Shown here one piece after another: positions 1 to 9,967 of a stretch of DNA of 64,000 nucleotides. Location of the stretch: assembly GCF_011038885.2 (NCBI RefSeq), contig NZ_CP064952.1, forward strand, positions 2,046,001 through 2,110,000. Direction: 5' to 3'. Position 1 is the first letter of the stretch. Each line of letters starts with the position of its first letter. The position numbers were made by a program, and so were the translations under genes. The notes below the pieces were generated by a model. The model was not told where the DNA came from and searched no databases. It saw nothing but the letters and a program-made list of their open reading frames with translations. This stretch comes from Schaalia sp. ZJ405. GTDB taxonomy: Bacteria; Actinomycetota; Actinomycetes; Actinomycetales; Actinomycetaceae.

Positions 1-216
1 TCCGGTGGTGATGGCCGTGTCTGTGCGGCGCGGGTCACCAATCGAGGTGAGGACGGATATCAGCATGGCTGTTGCCGCCAGCCCCAGGGCTTGCTTCCAG
101 TCGAGTCCCCATATGACGGTGCCGGTGGTGATGACCGCGAGAATCGCCTGAGCGGCTGTCTTAATCGCCCGCTCCGCCACGCCGCTCCAAAACGTTTTCG
201 ACGCGTACTGTTCCAT
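1..216 (-). CDS. Phage holin, r1t-like (C-terminus cut by window edge)
   Basis: Seventy-two codons are open from an ATG at 216 to the window edge, four bases after the endolysin stop. The product starts MEQYASKTFWSGVAERAIK and has two hydrophobic stretches (about residues 20-38 and 43-60) followed by a charged GDPRRT motif. This matches the small two-helix holins of the phage r1t type that are common in actinophages. It should form the membrane lesion that lets the endolysin reach the cell wall. The ORF is too truncated to judge its full length. Confidence 0.8.
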   Translation of the reverse strand, partial: MEQYASKTFWSGVAERAIKTAAQAILAVITTGTVIWGLDWKQALGLAATAMLISVLTSIGDPRRTDTAITTG

Positions 217-219
217 AGG

Positions 220-987
220 TCACTTCACTTTCAATCCGATCTTGCTGGGGTCAACCCCCAGGGCCTTGAGTTCGTTCTCTGGGATGTTGGTGCCCAGGAG
301 AGCGGCCCTAGCACAGTGGCCCCAGAAGGACTCGTTGGCTAACCATGAGGATCCGCCGATTTGGCGGGCGAATGTATTCGCGGCTTCGGCCCCGGTAAAC
401 CGGAGGAACATCCCGGGGGCGAACACCCCGTAGACGTACTCCTTGCTGCCGGGCTTTACGGGCATATGGATCATTAACATTTCTGACTGTCCTTTCCTTG
501 GAGTGGGTGTAGAGGGTGTCGAAGAGGCGGCGGGGTGACCCGCACGGATTTCATCGGCCATGCGGGAGACTGTGGCTAACTGTGTTTTCCATCGACCCGG
601 ACAGGCCGTAGGGAAGTACTTGTCGTGCGGGTATATTGGGAGCGGCCCGTAGGTTTCACGCAGTTTTGCGATGAGCTCCGCAACGGTCCGCATGTCCCCG
701 GGCGTCATTTCTGGGCGGCACTCAATACCTATGGTTGTGAGATTTGCTTCCCAGTTCCCTGCGTGCCAAGCGGTGTCAGCAGGGTCAACAATTCGGGTGA
801 CAAGACCATCAGAGACGATGAAGTGAGCGGAGGTTTGTGCTCCGAGTCGTGTGAGGAACGCTCGCACGCCCGCGTGGCTTTGCCCATCTACTCCCCAGTG
901 ATGGAGGACTATCGCGAGGATTCTCCGACCTTGGCGACCGGGCGTGAACGCTGGGGATCTATATTGTGTTTCCTCTCGAAAAGCCAT
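220..987 (-). CDS. Endolysin, N-acetylmuramoyl-L-alanine amidase (Amidase_2)
   Basis: The 255-residue product has an Amidase_2 (PGRP-like) zinc amidase domain over roughly residues 10-145: LHHWG near residue 29 supplies the first zinc histidine, and HDKYFPTACPG near 121-131 supplies the second His and the Cys. It should cut the amide bond between muramic acid and the peptide stem at the end of infection. A Ser/Thr/Pro linker (about 155-170) leads to a C-terminal part of about 85 residues that is probably the cell-wall-binding region. The ATG at 987 is chosen because GGAAGGA precedes it; a longer frame reaches 1104 without such a site. No signal peptide, consistent with holin-dependent release. 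Confidence 0.9.
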   Translation of the reverse strand: MAFREETQYRSPAFTPGRQGRRILAIVLHHWGVDGQSHAGVRAFLTRLGAQTSAHFIVSDGLVTRIVDPADTAWHAGNWEANLTTIGIECRPEMTPGDMRTVAELIAKLRETYGPLPIYPHDKYFPTACPGRWKTQLATVSRMADEIRAGHPAASSTPSTPTPRKGQSEMLMIHMPVKPGSKEYVYGVFAPGMFLRFTGAEAANTFARQIGGSSWLANESFWGHCARAALLGTNIPENELKALGVDPSKIGLKVK

Positions 988-1064
988 GAAAAGTCCTTCC
1001 TTTGGTGGGTATGGGAAAGCCCCCAACACTGTGGGGGTTGGGGGTGAAACGTGCTGCTGTCGGG

Positions 1065-2813
1065 TTACCTCGGCGCGTAGGTCGCAGTCAGGGAAAAAGA
1101 CCACCCCGAGTTGAATTCAATTCCGGAGTATGAGCCGAGGTAAAGACTTCCTGTCTTGTTGGAAACGTACATGTTTACATGTTTTGGATCGGAATAGTTG
1201 AATAAGGTCCTCGCAATAGTCGAGCCGATGATCTGTTCCCCAGAGGAGGGTCGGTATTTGTAGGGGATTACCGTGATACTGTCAACATCCCCGCCAGATT
1301 CTTGCCTGACCGCGCCTTCAATACACACCAGGCCGCTTACCTTACGGATACGCGGGGTCTGACCGTCTACGGGTACCCAACCGTCGTCTAGCGGCAGGGT
1401 TTCCCACGGTGTGGTTTCCGCCAATGGTCCGAGCGCGTTCTGTATGGCTTCTACTGCTCCTTCTAGGTCCTCTTGTGATGCTGCTCCAATGGCTTGCCGT
1501 GCCATTCGCATTTCCACGGGTGTTTCAGCTCCGAGACCACCACGCGATACCGGGAGCGTCCCAGAGGTAATATCCAAAGCGGAATGCACGTGGGACTTGC
1601 CTGCGAAAATGTTCGTTAGCTTCCTCCACCAGTAGGAAAGACCCGTAAGTGTCAGCACCTGCTCCCCAACAGGGCTGCTGTTGGCGACAACCGAGTCGAT
1701 GGAAGACGTTTTGATTCCCTCAAAATTAGCCGTTGACGCGCCCACCCGCTCGAACTTGCCATTAATCCACATGAACTCGATGTAGGAGTTCCCACCAACC
1801 GCATGAGGGTCTGGCACAAAATACAGTTTCCCTGTTGTCCCGGTGATCGTTGGAACAAGCGTGTGAGCGTGGTATTGGCTTTCTTGGAGGATTTGGACTT
1901 GGAGTCCCTGCGCGGCAAGGTTATTCGCGGCCTGGTCGGCGTTATTGCGCGCTTGCTGTTCATCGCGCAGCCGCTCAGCTGTCGCGCGCGCGGCTTCAGT
2001 GCTGGCACGGGATTTTTCCTTTTTTTCCCGCTCGGACTCAGCCTCACGGCGTTGGGCTTCCGTAGTTTCGCGTGCGGTTTCCGCCAAAGCGCGTTGGGTT
2101 TCCGCGTTGGTCCTGCTTGTCTCGTTGAACCCGCGATTGTTTTCAGCCGATATACGTTGGGTTTCCGCGTTGACGCGCCCGGACTCCGCTGATGCCCGCC
2201 GGTTTTCTTCCTCCACCCGCTTAGCCTCAGCAGAAGCTCTGGATTCCTCAGCACTGGCGCGGGCACGTTCAGCGGCGCTTCGTTGTATTTCTGCCTCGCC
2301 TGCGCCTCGGACAATCGCGGCAACGGCTTCAGATTCTGCTGCGGCTTTTTCTGCTCGCGCCGCCACGGATTCATCGGCAACGAAAACTGTTCCGGCTTCG
2401 TCGTCCGCTGGGATGATGCGTCCTAGATCGACTGTCCCACCGGCGGGGGCGTGAATGTAGAACGGGGGGATACGGAGTTTCCGGCCCCTCTTGAATTCGA
2501 CTTTGTACTGCCAGTCGGTGGGGTTACAGTTCGGGTCATTCGTTGCGATAACAACGATTCCGGCGCTTCCGTCTTCACCGCGTAGCACCCCTTGGGCATC
2601 GATGCGTGCTTCAAATGACGGCAGGGTGATCATCATGGGTGTGGAGCCACGGAATTGGACGCGCCTGGCGGTGGGCGTGAAAACCAAGGGCTCGTCGTCA
2701 AGAGCATATAGGTCAGGGTTTTTGTCTTGATCGGAAGAATCGGGCAGGTGTTTTGCCACGGTTCCAACGATCCGGCATTTCCCAAGATCAGCAGGGTAGG
2801 GGATGAGTGCCAT
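1065..2813 (-). CDS. Tail fibre / receptor-binding protein with central coiled coil
   Basis: The 582-residue protein has three visible parts: an N-terminal domain (about 1-150) with a beta-rich composition, a long heptad-like Ala/Glu/Arg region with repeated AE(S/T)xR motifs (about 155-310) that should form a trimeric coiled coil, and a C-terminal domain (about 310-582) rich in Gly, Ser, Thr and aromatic residues. This is the layout of siphophage tail-tip fibres or upper baseplate proteins. Position between the tail-hub gene and the lysis genes supports the call. The C-terminal domain is the likely host-surface binder. No enzymatic motif was recognised. Confidence 0.75.
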   Translation of the reverse strand: MALIPYPADLGKCRIVGTVAKHLPDSSDQDKNPDLYALDDEPLVFTPTARRVQFRGSTPMMITLPSFEARIDAQGVLRGEDGSAGIVVIATNDPNCNPTDWQYKVEFKRGRKLRIPPFYIHAPAGGTVDLGRIIPADDEAGTVFVADESVAARAEKAAAESEAVAAIVRGAGEAEIQRSAAERARASAEESRASAEAKRVEEENRRASAESGRVNAETQRISAENNRGFNETSRTNAETQRALAETARETTEAQRREAESEREKKEKSRASTEAARATAERLRDEQQARNNADQAANNLAAQGLQVQILQESQYHAHTLVPTITGTTGKLYFVPDPHAVGGNSYIEFMWINGKFERVGASTANFEGIKTSSIDSVVANSSPVGEQVLTLTGLSYWWRKLTNIFAGKSHVHSALDITSGTLPVSRGGLGAETPVEMRMARQAIGAASQEDLEGAVEAIQNALGPLAETTPWETLPLDDGWVPVDGQTPRIRKVSGLVCIEGAVRQESGGDVDSITVIPYKYRPSSGEQIIGSTIARTLFNYSDPKHVNMYVSNKTGSLYLGSYSGIEFNSGWSFSLTATYAPR

Positions 2814-2971
2814 TATTCTGCCTCTCGATCAGTGGTGGCCTGCGTGTTTTCAAGGTCAGAAACCCGGGCTTGTAAAGCGGTGATGGTTGCTCGGGCGAGC
2901 ATGAGGTCTCGGGTGAGTTTTGATAGGTGCGCGTCGTAGGCAGCCATAATGTCTTGCGCGTCTAGTTCCAC
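2813..2971 (-). CDS. Small tail-module protein (52 aa)
   Basis: A 52-residue frame begins with GTG at 2971, preceded by AAAGGA, and its TAA overlaps the ATG of the fibre gene (TAATG). The product has a heptad-like segment (LTRDLMLARATITALQARV), so it may be a short coiled-coil protein or accessory of the fibre. Coupling to both neighbours supports it as a real gene. The family was not recognised. Confidence 0.65.
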   Translation of the reverse strand: MELDAQDIMAAYDAHLSKLTRDLMLARATITALQARVSDLENTQATTDREAE

Positions 2972-2989
2972 TGGTGGTGTCCTTTCGGG

Positions 2990-5704
2990 TTATACGGAGT
3001 AGCCGTTTGAGCGGAAGAGCTCTTTGAGGGACAAGACGTTTGGGCCGCCGAAATCGACCATTACGTCGGAATCGGTGAAATTCAGTCCTGGTCCCCGGTT
3101 TGATTTGATCGAAATACTTGGGTATGTACTGATCGATTGGCTTTTAATTTCCAAGTTTCGTGAGTTGGAAAGACGGATTGAGTTTCCGTTGAGCCAGATG
3201 TCGCTGGAGAAGTGGATTCCTGGCATTCCGGTGAAGAATTTGCCTTTAGGATCTAGGGTGAGCATCGCGGCGACGTAGTCATCCGAGGGCTTTTGCCTGT
3301 ATCCCCACAAGACATAGTCACCGGTCGTGTCGATACTCATTTGCAGGCCACGAACGGTTGGGTCACCGTGTTTCGCGGAGGCATCGATGTACCCGATTTT
3401 CCTGGTGCCTTCCCACAGGCTCATTCCGTCGTCGTCGATAATAAGCTGAGTCTGGTTATTGTGGCTGAACGTGATCCGACCGTAGGCGATGCGAATACTG
3501 TCTGCGCCGGAGTTTTGCTCGACCACACCACCTTTAATGGTGTAACCACTGATCGTCCCTGTGGCACCAGTGATCGCAACCGTCTCGTTCCCAGCGTTGT
3601 CGTAGGCGTATAGGCCACGGGAGGTGATTTTGACGCCTCTGCGCGCTGTGGTAGAGGTTTGGATGACGGCCCCGTTAACGATGTAGGCATCGAGTGCTCC
3701 GGCGGCAATGTGACTGCCGGTGATTGCGTTGGCTTTGATTTTGTCTGCCGACACTGCCAAGGCTTCGAGGTGGGCGGTTTTAATTGCCCCAGGAGCGATG
3801 ATTGACGCTTCCCTGATCTGAACGATCAAGTTACCCATAGGGTCACGTGCCGATTCGAGTTCTTTCCCAAGTTTTGACGCATCGTATAGGGGCCTGACTT
3901 GGGCGATTGTGTAGGAGGACCATGCTCCGATGTTTCCAGACGTGTCAACGGCCCTGACCCTGACGTAATAATTACGGTTGACATCTAGGCCCGACCGGTA
4001 CCACACGAATCCGGATGCGTCTGCTACCTGCGTATCCACTTGCGGATTAGTCGTTGCTGACGTGGAGACGGCAACATCCCAGTAGGACACGTCTGGGGGC
4101 ATGGCCCCACCAGTTGAGGAAAGCCCGGAGTGTTTGATGATGAGGATTCCCAGGCTTGTCGTGGCTGTTGGGGCTAGTGGTTGTGGTGGCGGCTCCTTGT
4201 CTGCTGCAAGTACATGAGAAAGCGTGGTGGACCATTCGCCCCACACGTTTTGGTGGGATTTCGCTCGAACACGGATTGTCCACCTGTCACCGGGGTAGCC
4301 ACGAATGTTGATGTGGGGATTTAGCGTCGTGTAGTAGTAGGTGCGGTCACCGTTTTCTGTGACTTGCACGGAGTATTCACGGATCGCAACAGGCTTGTTG
4401 TCCACCGTGTGGGTGACAGCATCCCACGCGAGGGTCAGGATTGACGCGAATGTTCCGTTGCCTGAAGAAACCGGGTCGGATGAGGCCAACAGCCCGGTTG
4501 GGGCTTTTGGGGTTCCCGTTTCATTATGCGGTCCCCCTACGCCTGTGACGGGAGAGTTTTCTCCACCAACCATGCCGTCAGAAAGGTCTGTTGTTTTACG
4601 AGCCAGGCGTTCAAGGAACGCTTCGATACGGTCCCCTAGGGTTGCCCAGCATGACCACTGACCCGACTCGTCCATTTTCATGCCAGCTTCGATGACTCGT
4701 AGCTGCTGGCCGTTTAGAGTGACCCAATCGCCGATGTGGAAGTCCGCCCACAGGATAGGGGAAACGGGAAGCCCGGTGAGGGTCCATTCTCGCCGGTATT
4801 GCCTACGGGGTGCCTCACCGCGTTTGAGGAGTTCTTCAAGGTAGAGCGTTGCCGTGTCTTCGCGTTCGACTTGGCCCTGCTCACTCCACCTGACGATACG
4901 CCCGAAGTCTGAGGCGGCATAAGGGTTGTTTTTCTCCCATTGCTTCCCGTCTTTGCCGCGAAAGCGCGCGAGGGTGGTGAGGTCCTCGAAGGAGGTTTTC
5001 ACCGGGGTTGCGTCCGCGTACTGGTCAATGAAAGCCACTGACGTGTTCTGGGCTGCCAGGCCAGCATTTTCACGGAAAACCTGTAGTTCACGCCCGTTCA
5101 TACGCCAATCAACCGCGCCTTTTGTGGTCAACCATTGCAAAACCTTCTCAAAGGTCGTTGATGGTGTGAACGTGACGCGGGCGTTCTTGCCCCAGGCAAC
5201 ACCATTGGAGTCACGGCTTGAGGTGAATGACCACGCTAGGGAGGGAGCCCAGTCCAACCCGTATTCTCTGTCTCGCTGGCGTGCTTCACCTAGCAGCGTA
5301 GTGAGAATAGAACCGGGGGATTGCGCGGGGAAAACTCGTTTACCTTCCTCGTTGTCAGGGGTTGGTGTCGTCACGGACTCGTAGCGCAGAATCTGTGAAA
5401 TCCCGATAAGAGAAACCTGGGTTGCCCCAAAGTCTTTAACCGGGTCCATATCAGCGCCCGTTGTGAAAAACCTTGCCGAAGGTGGTTCCACCCACGCGCC
5501 GTTGATACGGACAAGGAAAGCTACCTCGACCATGCCGCGCAGCCAGTCGGCCTGCGTGCTTCCAGCGGGGAGAGTGACTTTCAGGGTGGAATGGTCGTTG
5601 AGGCTTCCCGACCAGTCGATTTGTGAGATCTGGGTGACCGTGTGAACAGGGGTTGATGCCCAGGGCTTGTAAACGAGGAGTTTCACACCATCGATAGTGC
5701 TCAC
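2990..5704 (-). CDS. Tail hub / tail fibre-base protein, Gp37-like with fibronectin III domains
   Basis: The 904-residue protein follows the distal tail gene, where siphophages encode the hub or tail-associated protein. The N-terminal 380 residues resemble the actinophage Gp37-like tail family (start TIDGVKLLVYKPWAS, then a long beta-rich domain). About residues 395-610 hold two fibronectin type III-like segments, ending in motifs such as WTIRVRAKSHQNVWGEWS. The C-terminal part contains Ala-rich helical linker sequence (ADKIKANAITGSHIAAGALD) typical of phage fibre shafts and a glycine/serine-rich tip. Start is GTG at 5704. No peptidase motif was seen. Confidence 0.8.
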   Translation of the reverse strand: MSTIDGVKLLVYKPWASTPVHTVTQISQIDWSGSLNDHSTLKVTLPAGSTQADWLRGMVEVAFLVRINGAWVEPPSARFFTTGADMDPVKDFGATQVSLIGISQILRYESVTTPTPDNEEGKRVFPAQSPGSILTTLLGEARQRDREYGLDWAPSLAWSFTSSRDSNGVAWGKNARVTFTPSTTFEKVLQWLTTKGAVDWRMNGRELQVFRENAGLAAQNTSVAFIDQYADATPVKTSFEDLTTLARFRGKDGKQWEKNNPYAASDFGRIVRWSEQGQVEREDTATLYLEELLKRGEAPRRQYRREWTLTGLPVSPILWADFHIGDWVTLNGQQLRVIEAGMKMDESGQWSCWATLGDRIEAFLERLARKTTDLSDGMVGGENSPVTGVGGPHNETGTPKAPTGLLASSDPVSSGNGTFASILTLAWDAVTHTVDNKPVAIREYSVQVTENGDRTYYYTTLNPHINIRGYPGDRWTIRVRAKSHQNVWGEWSTTLSHVLAADKEPPPQPLAPTATTSLGILIIKHSGLSSTGGAMPPDVSYWDVAVSTSATTNPQVDTQVADASGFVWYRSGLDVNRNYYVRVRAVDTSGNIGAWSSYTIAQVRPLYDASKLGKELESARDPMGNLIVQIREASIIAPGAIKTAHLEALAVSADKIKANAITGSHIAAGALDAYIVNGAVIQTSTTARRGVKITSRGLYAYDNAGNETVAITGATGTISGYTIKGGVVEQNSGADSIRIAYGRITFSHNNQTQLIIDDDGMSLWEGTRKIGYIDASAKHGDPTVRGLQMSIDTTGDYVLWGYRQKPSDDYVAAMLTLDPKGKFFTGMPGIHFSSDIWLNGNSIRLSNSRNLEIKSQSISTYPSISIKSNRGPGLNFTDSDVMVDFGGPNVLSLKELFRSNGYSV

Positions 5705-5728
5705 GAAGAAACCTGTGCCTTCCGTAGT

Positions 5729-6556
5729 TTAAATGAACGACATGCCCGCGTGCGCATAAACGCGACTCGACTGTGACGTTTGGAGTACCCCATCGATGTA
5801 CACGTCAACTGGATATTCACCCTCTGGGGTGGGCAGGAGCGGCTGAGACTCGATGACTTGTGTCGTCAACGGCATGAGGGGGGTTTCCCACCAGGAGGGG
5901 GTTGTCTTGGGGATAATCCACGATTCCCAACCGGAAATAATGACCGCCTGACTACTGGTGATGGAACCTGACCATTCGCAGATGGTTTGCCCGTTTTGTG
6001 TGGCGCGGAAACCTTGCGCTGGTCCCTCAACACGCCACACGGGGCGCACTGGACCAGACCCGCCCTCAGCCACGCTGAGCACAGTTGAAACTTTTTCCAC
6101 GTCGGGTTCACCACTCCACGAACCGTCAAGCAGATGAACAAGAAACTGGACATTAAGGAACCCAGGTGAGGCCTCTTCATCTGCGCCGCTGGCGGTCACC
6201 GTGCACCGCTGGGAGCACTCCACGCCACCAATCACCAAGGTCATTGTCGAAACCTCACCAACGCGCATGACGCGGGTTAGTTCCGCGAGGTTTAAATCCC
6301 GGTACTCCCGCAGCTCAGCTTCACGCGTGGTTCCCGCGTGGGTGATGAGGAACTTCAACAGCATTTGCGCCACCCCAAGAGGCCTACGCGCAGGCGGAGT
6401 GAACGCCCCATCGAGGGATGGCACACTTGACGTAACAATGGTGACAGGTGCTTGAGGACGCTCCCCGGTGGCGTGTAGGAGCAGCCAACGGCGATCCGGG
6501 TCAACAAGTTCCACACCGTTCATAGCCGCTCCGCGTGGCTCTTGGATGGTTCGCAT
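5729..6556 (-). CDS. Distal tail protein (Dit-like)
   Basis: The 275-residue product sits immediately after the tape measure gene (two-base gap), the canonical place of the distal tail protein that joins tube to baseplate. The sequence has an N-terminal beta domain with DLNLAELTRVMR around residues 85-100, then a galectin-like C-terminal half rich in Trp and Gly (ISGWESWIIP). ATG at 6556 has GGAGG nine bases upstream; an internal ATG 11 codons later is possible. Assignment rests on gene order more than on motifs. Confidence 0.75.
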   Translation of the reverse strand: MRTIQEPRGAAMNGVELVDPDRRWLLLHATGERPQAPVTIVTSSVPSLDGAFTPPARRPLGVAQMLLKFLITHAGTTREAELREYRDLNLAELTRVMRVGEVSTMTLVIGGVECSQRCTVTASGADEEASPGFLNVQFLVHLLDGSWSGEPDVEKVSTVLSVAEGGSGPVRPVWRVEGPAQGFRATQNGQTICEWSGSITSSQAVIISGWESWIIPKTTPSWWETPLMPLTTQVIESQPLLPTPEGEYPVDVYIDGVLQTSQSSRVYAHAGMSFI

Positions 6557-6558
6557 TC

Positions 6559-9500
6559 TTAGAGTCCTCCAAAAAGACGTGCCGTGACCGCACCCTCGGA
6601 CGCGGCTTCAGAGTCGGGCTTAGTGAACGCCTGCTGAATGTTCTGCGTGAAATACACGTTGGTTGACGCTGAGGCAGTGTTGGTTTTCCCTTCCACTGCG
6701 CCGTTGGCGTAGCGTCTCCCACCGCCTGGGATGTACAGATCACCGAACCTGCGGGCGATTTCCCCCATGATTTCCTGCGACCGTTTCCTCTTGGATAAGG
6801 CAAGCGGGATGTAGCCTTCCCCACCGGTTTCAGGTTCACCGAAAACACGCCATGATCCGGCAGGGACGATCTGCGCGACGTGGTTTTCCCCTTGGAAACC
6901 ACCATTAGCGAAATAGTTGACCACGCCACCATCAGCCATCGTGATGCCACCTTGGTAGCCGTTGGCGACACGCTGGCCGTAGAGTCTGATGTACGCGGTC
7001 TTCCCGTTAATCGTCTGGACAATGGTGTCGGCAAGACCTGTTGCCTCGTCCCGACCGGAAATTGTGACCGTCCCGTTTGACTTATTGATCGAGATTTTCG
7101 TGTTCGTGAGAGTTTTTATGGCCTCAATCGCGTTAGCGTGAATCTTCGTCGTCCCGTTTGACTCGTTGATTTTGTTAATCATCCGCAGAAGTTCGTCGTT
7201 GGCTGGGATCTTGTTGCCGTTAATGGTGATGGTTCCGTAAGCGGTGTTGACCTCACCGATTGATGCCAAGAGGGTCGCCATAGCCGGGTCGTCTTTAGCG
7301 TTAATCGTGTATGTTCCCTCGGAAGTTTCGGTTAACTGGAGGAGTTTCATGAGGTTGTCCACCGCTGGGTCACCGTTAGAAAAGATCGTGACAGTGCCGT
7401 TCTTGTCGCTGATTTCCGCGACAAGCTTGTCGGCTTTTGCCAAGGCTTCTTTCGTGTCCGCGTCCAATATGGTGGATTTGTATTCGGGAACCAGACCGAT
7501 TTTTTCGATATACCAGTCTATTTCCTTACCTTGTAGTCCAAATGCTTCGGCTTGACGGCGCAGCGTCTCAATATTCTCGGCAGTTTTCGCGTCCAACTCG
7601 GACTGTGATGCTCCGGCTTTGACCATCGCTTCCATCTGAGTATTGAACGCGTCGGCACTGTTTTTGCCTGCTTCGATGAGTTTCCGCGAAGATTCGGCGT
7701 ATTCATCGATGCCGCCAGCACTGTCGCGGGTGATTCTTACACCGTCGGTGATGAGCTGGTTGAGTGCTTCTTGGGCATCGTGTGCTCGGTAGTTCGCCAT
7801 AGTGAGGTCACCTTGGGCGGCGGCGCGTTTCTTTTGCACATCAATAATCGCCTCTTCCGCTTCGCGTTGGCGTTTGAGCTCATCTGTTACATTTCTGGTG
7901 GCACGAGTTTCAGCTTCTTTATCAGTAATTCCTTCCCGGACTACTTTCGATAATTTGGGATATTCGCGTATAAGGTTGCTTGTAGCATCCTGGATGTCTC
8001 TGTAACGGTCATTGAAAGGCCCCAAGGTTGTGTAGAGGTTGTTCGCCTCAGTGTTACTATCTTCGAGAACCTTGTTGTATCGTTCGGTTGCGTCAGCGTT
8101 TCCAAGAATTGCGTCGGTGAGGTCTGAGGCAACCCCTCCGAGGGATTCATAGTCTTCAATCAATCCATTTTCGTGGAGTTTCTTAGCGATCCACGCACGA
8201 CTGTTTTCTGTTATCGCACCAGTTTCAGCGTCCAGTGTTTGTGCGAATTCTTCTACCTGCTGTTTTGCCTCGGCTTTGGCTGCGATAAACGCAGAGACAA
8301 CGGCGGTGAGTACTGTTAGTCCAAGCCCGACAAGGTTTGCGGGAGCGAGTAATGCTGATAATGCTCCTTTGAGGCCGTGGACTGCTGCTTTTGCACCGAT
8401 CATGGGCGCGGACACGTTCTGTTCGATTGCCATTTGGCGTGTGGCTGCCACGAAGTCGAAAAGGTAGTTTTTCGCTGTGACAAATCCTTTGAACGCTGTA
8501 ATGATTCCAGATTTTAAGACGGTTAACGGCCCGTGGAATGCGATGACCGCTGCGACGGCGGCCAGTAGTGGCGTGGGAAGCTTTGCGATTGTTGAAGCCA
8601 GTTTTGCGGCCATTTCAACAAGTGGCAGCCCCGCCCGCATAACGTTGACAAACACTGGGACGAGCGGGGAAAGGTCGGCGAGGAATTCTCCTGCTCCTTT
8701 GGCGACGTCTATGAGGGACGGCGCGAGCCGGTTGATGAGTTCGACTGCGAGGTCTGCTGCGGCTTTAGTGGCCTGAGCAAGATGCGGGCCTGCTGGTGCG
8801 AGGGCTTGAACAAACGCGTCCCCGACTTTCCGTAACTCCGGGTGCGTGGCTGCCAGGGCCGTAACACCGGCGATAACAGGGCCGAGACCCATACCGAGCT
8901 GTCCCAGGTATGGCAGTGGCTTTAATCCCACCGCGAGGAGGGCAGTGGACACGCCCGACAGGAGTGGCGTGTATTTACCCAGGTTTTCTATCTGGTTAAT
9001 CAGCCCGTGGATATTGAATTTTTGGACCTGAACGTTCACCTGCCGTAGAGCGTTGGTAATCGTGTCGAACGCTGGTCCACCCTTGGCTTTAATCTCACCC
9101 ATCACGGTGGTTACATGCTTTTGCAAGGACCGCATCGTATCGGCAACAAGGTTTGCCCATACGACGGCCCGCCCTCCGCCGTTGGGGTCGATGAACGGCT
9201 CGGCTATCACAGAGCCGGTGTCACGCCAGGCTGCTTTAATACGGTCTACAGCGCCGCTCCACTGCTGCTTGATGAGGTCTGTTGCTCCACCGAACTTCTT
9301 CGTCATCCCCTGAGTGATGGCGTCCAATGCTCGGGTGGCAGAAATCTGGTTTTTTGAGATCGCGTCTTTGACTTCGGCGACACTCATGCCCATTGCTTCG
9401 CCGATGAGTTCAGCGGCGTTGACCCCGCGTTGTCCCATTTGGAGGAGGTCCTGGCCGGTGATTTTCCCTGCGGCCTGAATCTGGGCCATAACAAACACGA

Positions 9501-9951
9501 GGTCAGACAGCTGTTGAGAGGACCCACCGGTGGCTGCGACAGCGTTTTGTACGGCGTCGAGGGTGGGGATGACCTTCTTGGCGCTCATACCAAAGGCAAG
9601 GAGTTGTTGTTGTCCTTGGATGAACACGGATTTGGAAAACGGTGACCGCGAGGCCAGTTCGTTGAGTTTCTCCATCTGCCGGTTGACGGCTTCTTGGGAA
9701 CCGAGAAGCGTTTTCAACGCGGCGCGGGAGTTTTGCTGTAGAGAATTGTAAGCGCCACCTGTTTTTAACAAGCCCACACCAAGACCAGTCGCCGATGCTG
9801 CTGCTGCGGTGAGTGTGGAGGCGATAGTTTGGCCCGCACCTTTGGCGATGCTCGCGGTTTTAGATGCGAGGGTGCCCGCGTTGTTCATGCCCCGCTTGTA
9901 TTGGGTGTCGTCGAGGGTGAGGAAGAACGCGAGTTCGCCGACGTTGAACAC
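6559..9951 (-). CDS. Tail tape measure protein
   Basis: At 1130 residues this is the longest phage gene and sits between the tail chaperones and the distal tail gene. The N-terminal 250 residues match the tape-measure N-terminal domain (QGQQQLLAFGMSAKKVIP, GKITGQDLLQMGQRGVNAAEL). Hydrophobic helical segments follow (about 315-570), then charged coiled coil (570-800), then a stretch of repeated beta units of the form NGTVTI / YGTITINGN (about 840-1000). It starts at GTG 9951 behind AAAGGAG. The protein sets tail length and is thought to pass into the host envelope. No lytic transglycosylase or peptidase motif was recognised. Confidence 0.93.
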   Translation of the reverse strand: MFNVGELAFFLTLDDTQYKRGMNNAGTLASKTASIAKGAGQTIASTLTAAAASATGLGVGLLKTGGAYNSLQQNSRAALKTLLGSQEAVNRQMEKLNELASRSPFSKSVFIQGQQQLLAFGMSAKKVIPTLDAVQNAVAATGGSSQQLSDLVFVMAQIQAAGKITGQDLLQMGQRGVNAAELIGEAMGMSVAEVKDAISKNQISATRALDAITQGMTKKFGGATDLIKQQWSGAVDRIKAAWRDTGSVIAEPFIDPNGGGRAVVWANLVADTMRSLQKHVTTVMGEIKAKGGPAFDTITNALRQVNVQVQKFNIHGLINQIENLGKYTPLLSGVSTALLAVGLKPLPYLGQLGMGLGPVIAGVTALAATHPELRKVGDAFVQALAPAGPHLAQATKAAADLAVELINRLAPSLIDVAKGAGEFLADLSPLVPVFVNVMRAGLPLVEMAAKLASTIAKLPTPLLAAVAAVIAFHGPLTVLKSGIITAFKGFVTAKNYLFDFVAATRQMAIEQNVSAPMIGAKAAVHGLKGALSALLAPANLVGLGLTVLTAVVSAFIAAKAEAKQQVEEFAQTLDAETGAITENSRAWIAKKLHENGLIEDYESLGGVASDLTDAILGNADATERYNKVLEDSNTEANNLYTTLGPFNDRYRDIQDATSNLIREYPKLSKVVREGITDKEAETRATRNVTDELKRQREAEEAIIDVQKKRAAAQGDLTMANYRAHDAQEALNQLITDGVRITRDSAGGIDEYAESSRKLIEAGKNSADAFNTQMEAMVKAGASQSELDAKTAENIETLRRQAEAFGLQGKEIDWYIEKIGLVPEYKSTILDADTKEALAKADKLVAEISDKNGTVTIFSNGDPAVDNLMKLLQLTETSEGTYTINAKDDPAMATLLASIGEVNTAYGTITINGNKIPANDELLRMINKINESNGTTKIHANAIEAIKTLTNTKISINKSNGTVTISGRDEATGLADTIVQTINGKTAYIRLYGQRVANGYQGGITMADGGVVNYFANGGFQGENHVAQIVPAGSWRVFGEPETGGEGYIPLALSKRKRSQEIMGEIARRFGDLYIPGGGRRYANGAVEGKTNTASASTNVYFTQNIQQAFTKPDSEAASEGAVTARLFGGL

Positions 9952-9967
9952 GGGTGGTCTCCTTTAT

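Noticed and set aside
1652..2380. A 242-codon open frame inside the tail-fibre gene
   Set aside because: It is an alternate-frame shadow of the repetitive coiled-coil region, with biased composition and no ribosome site.
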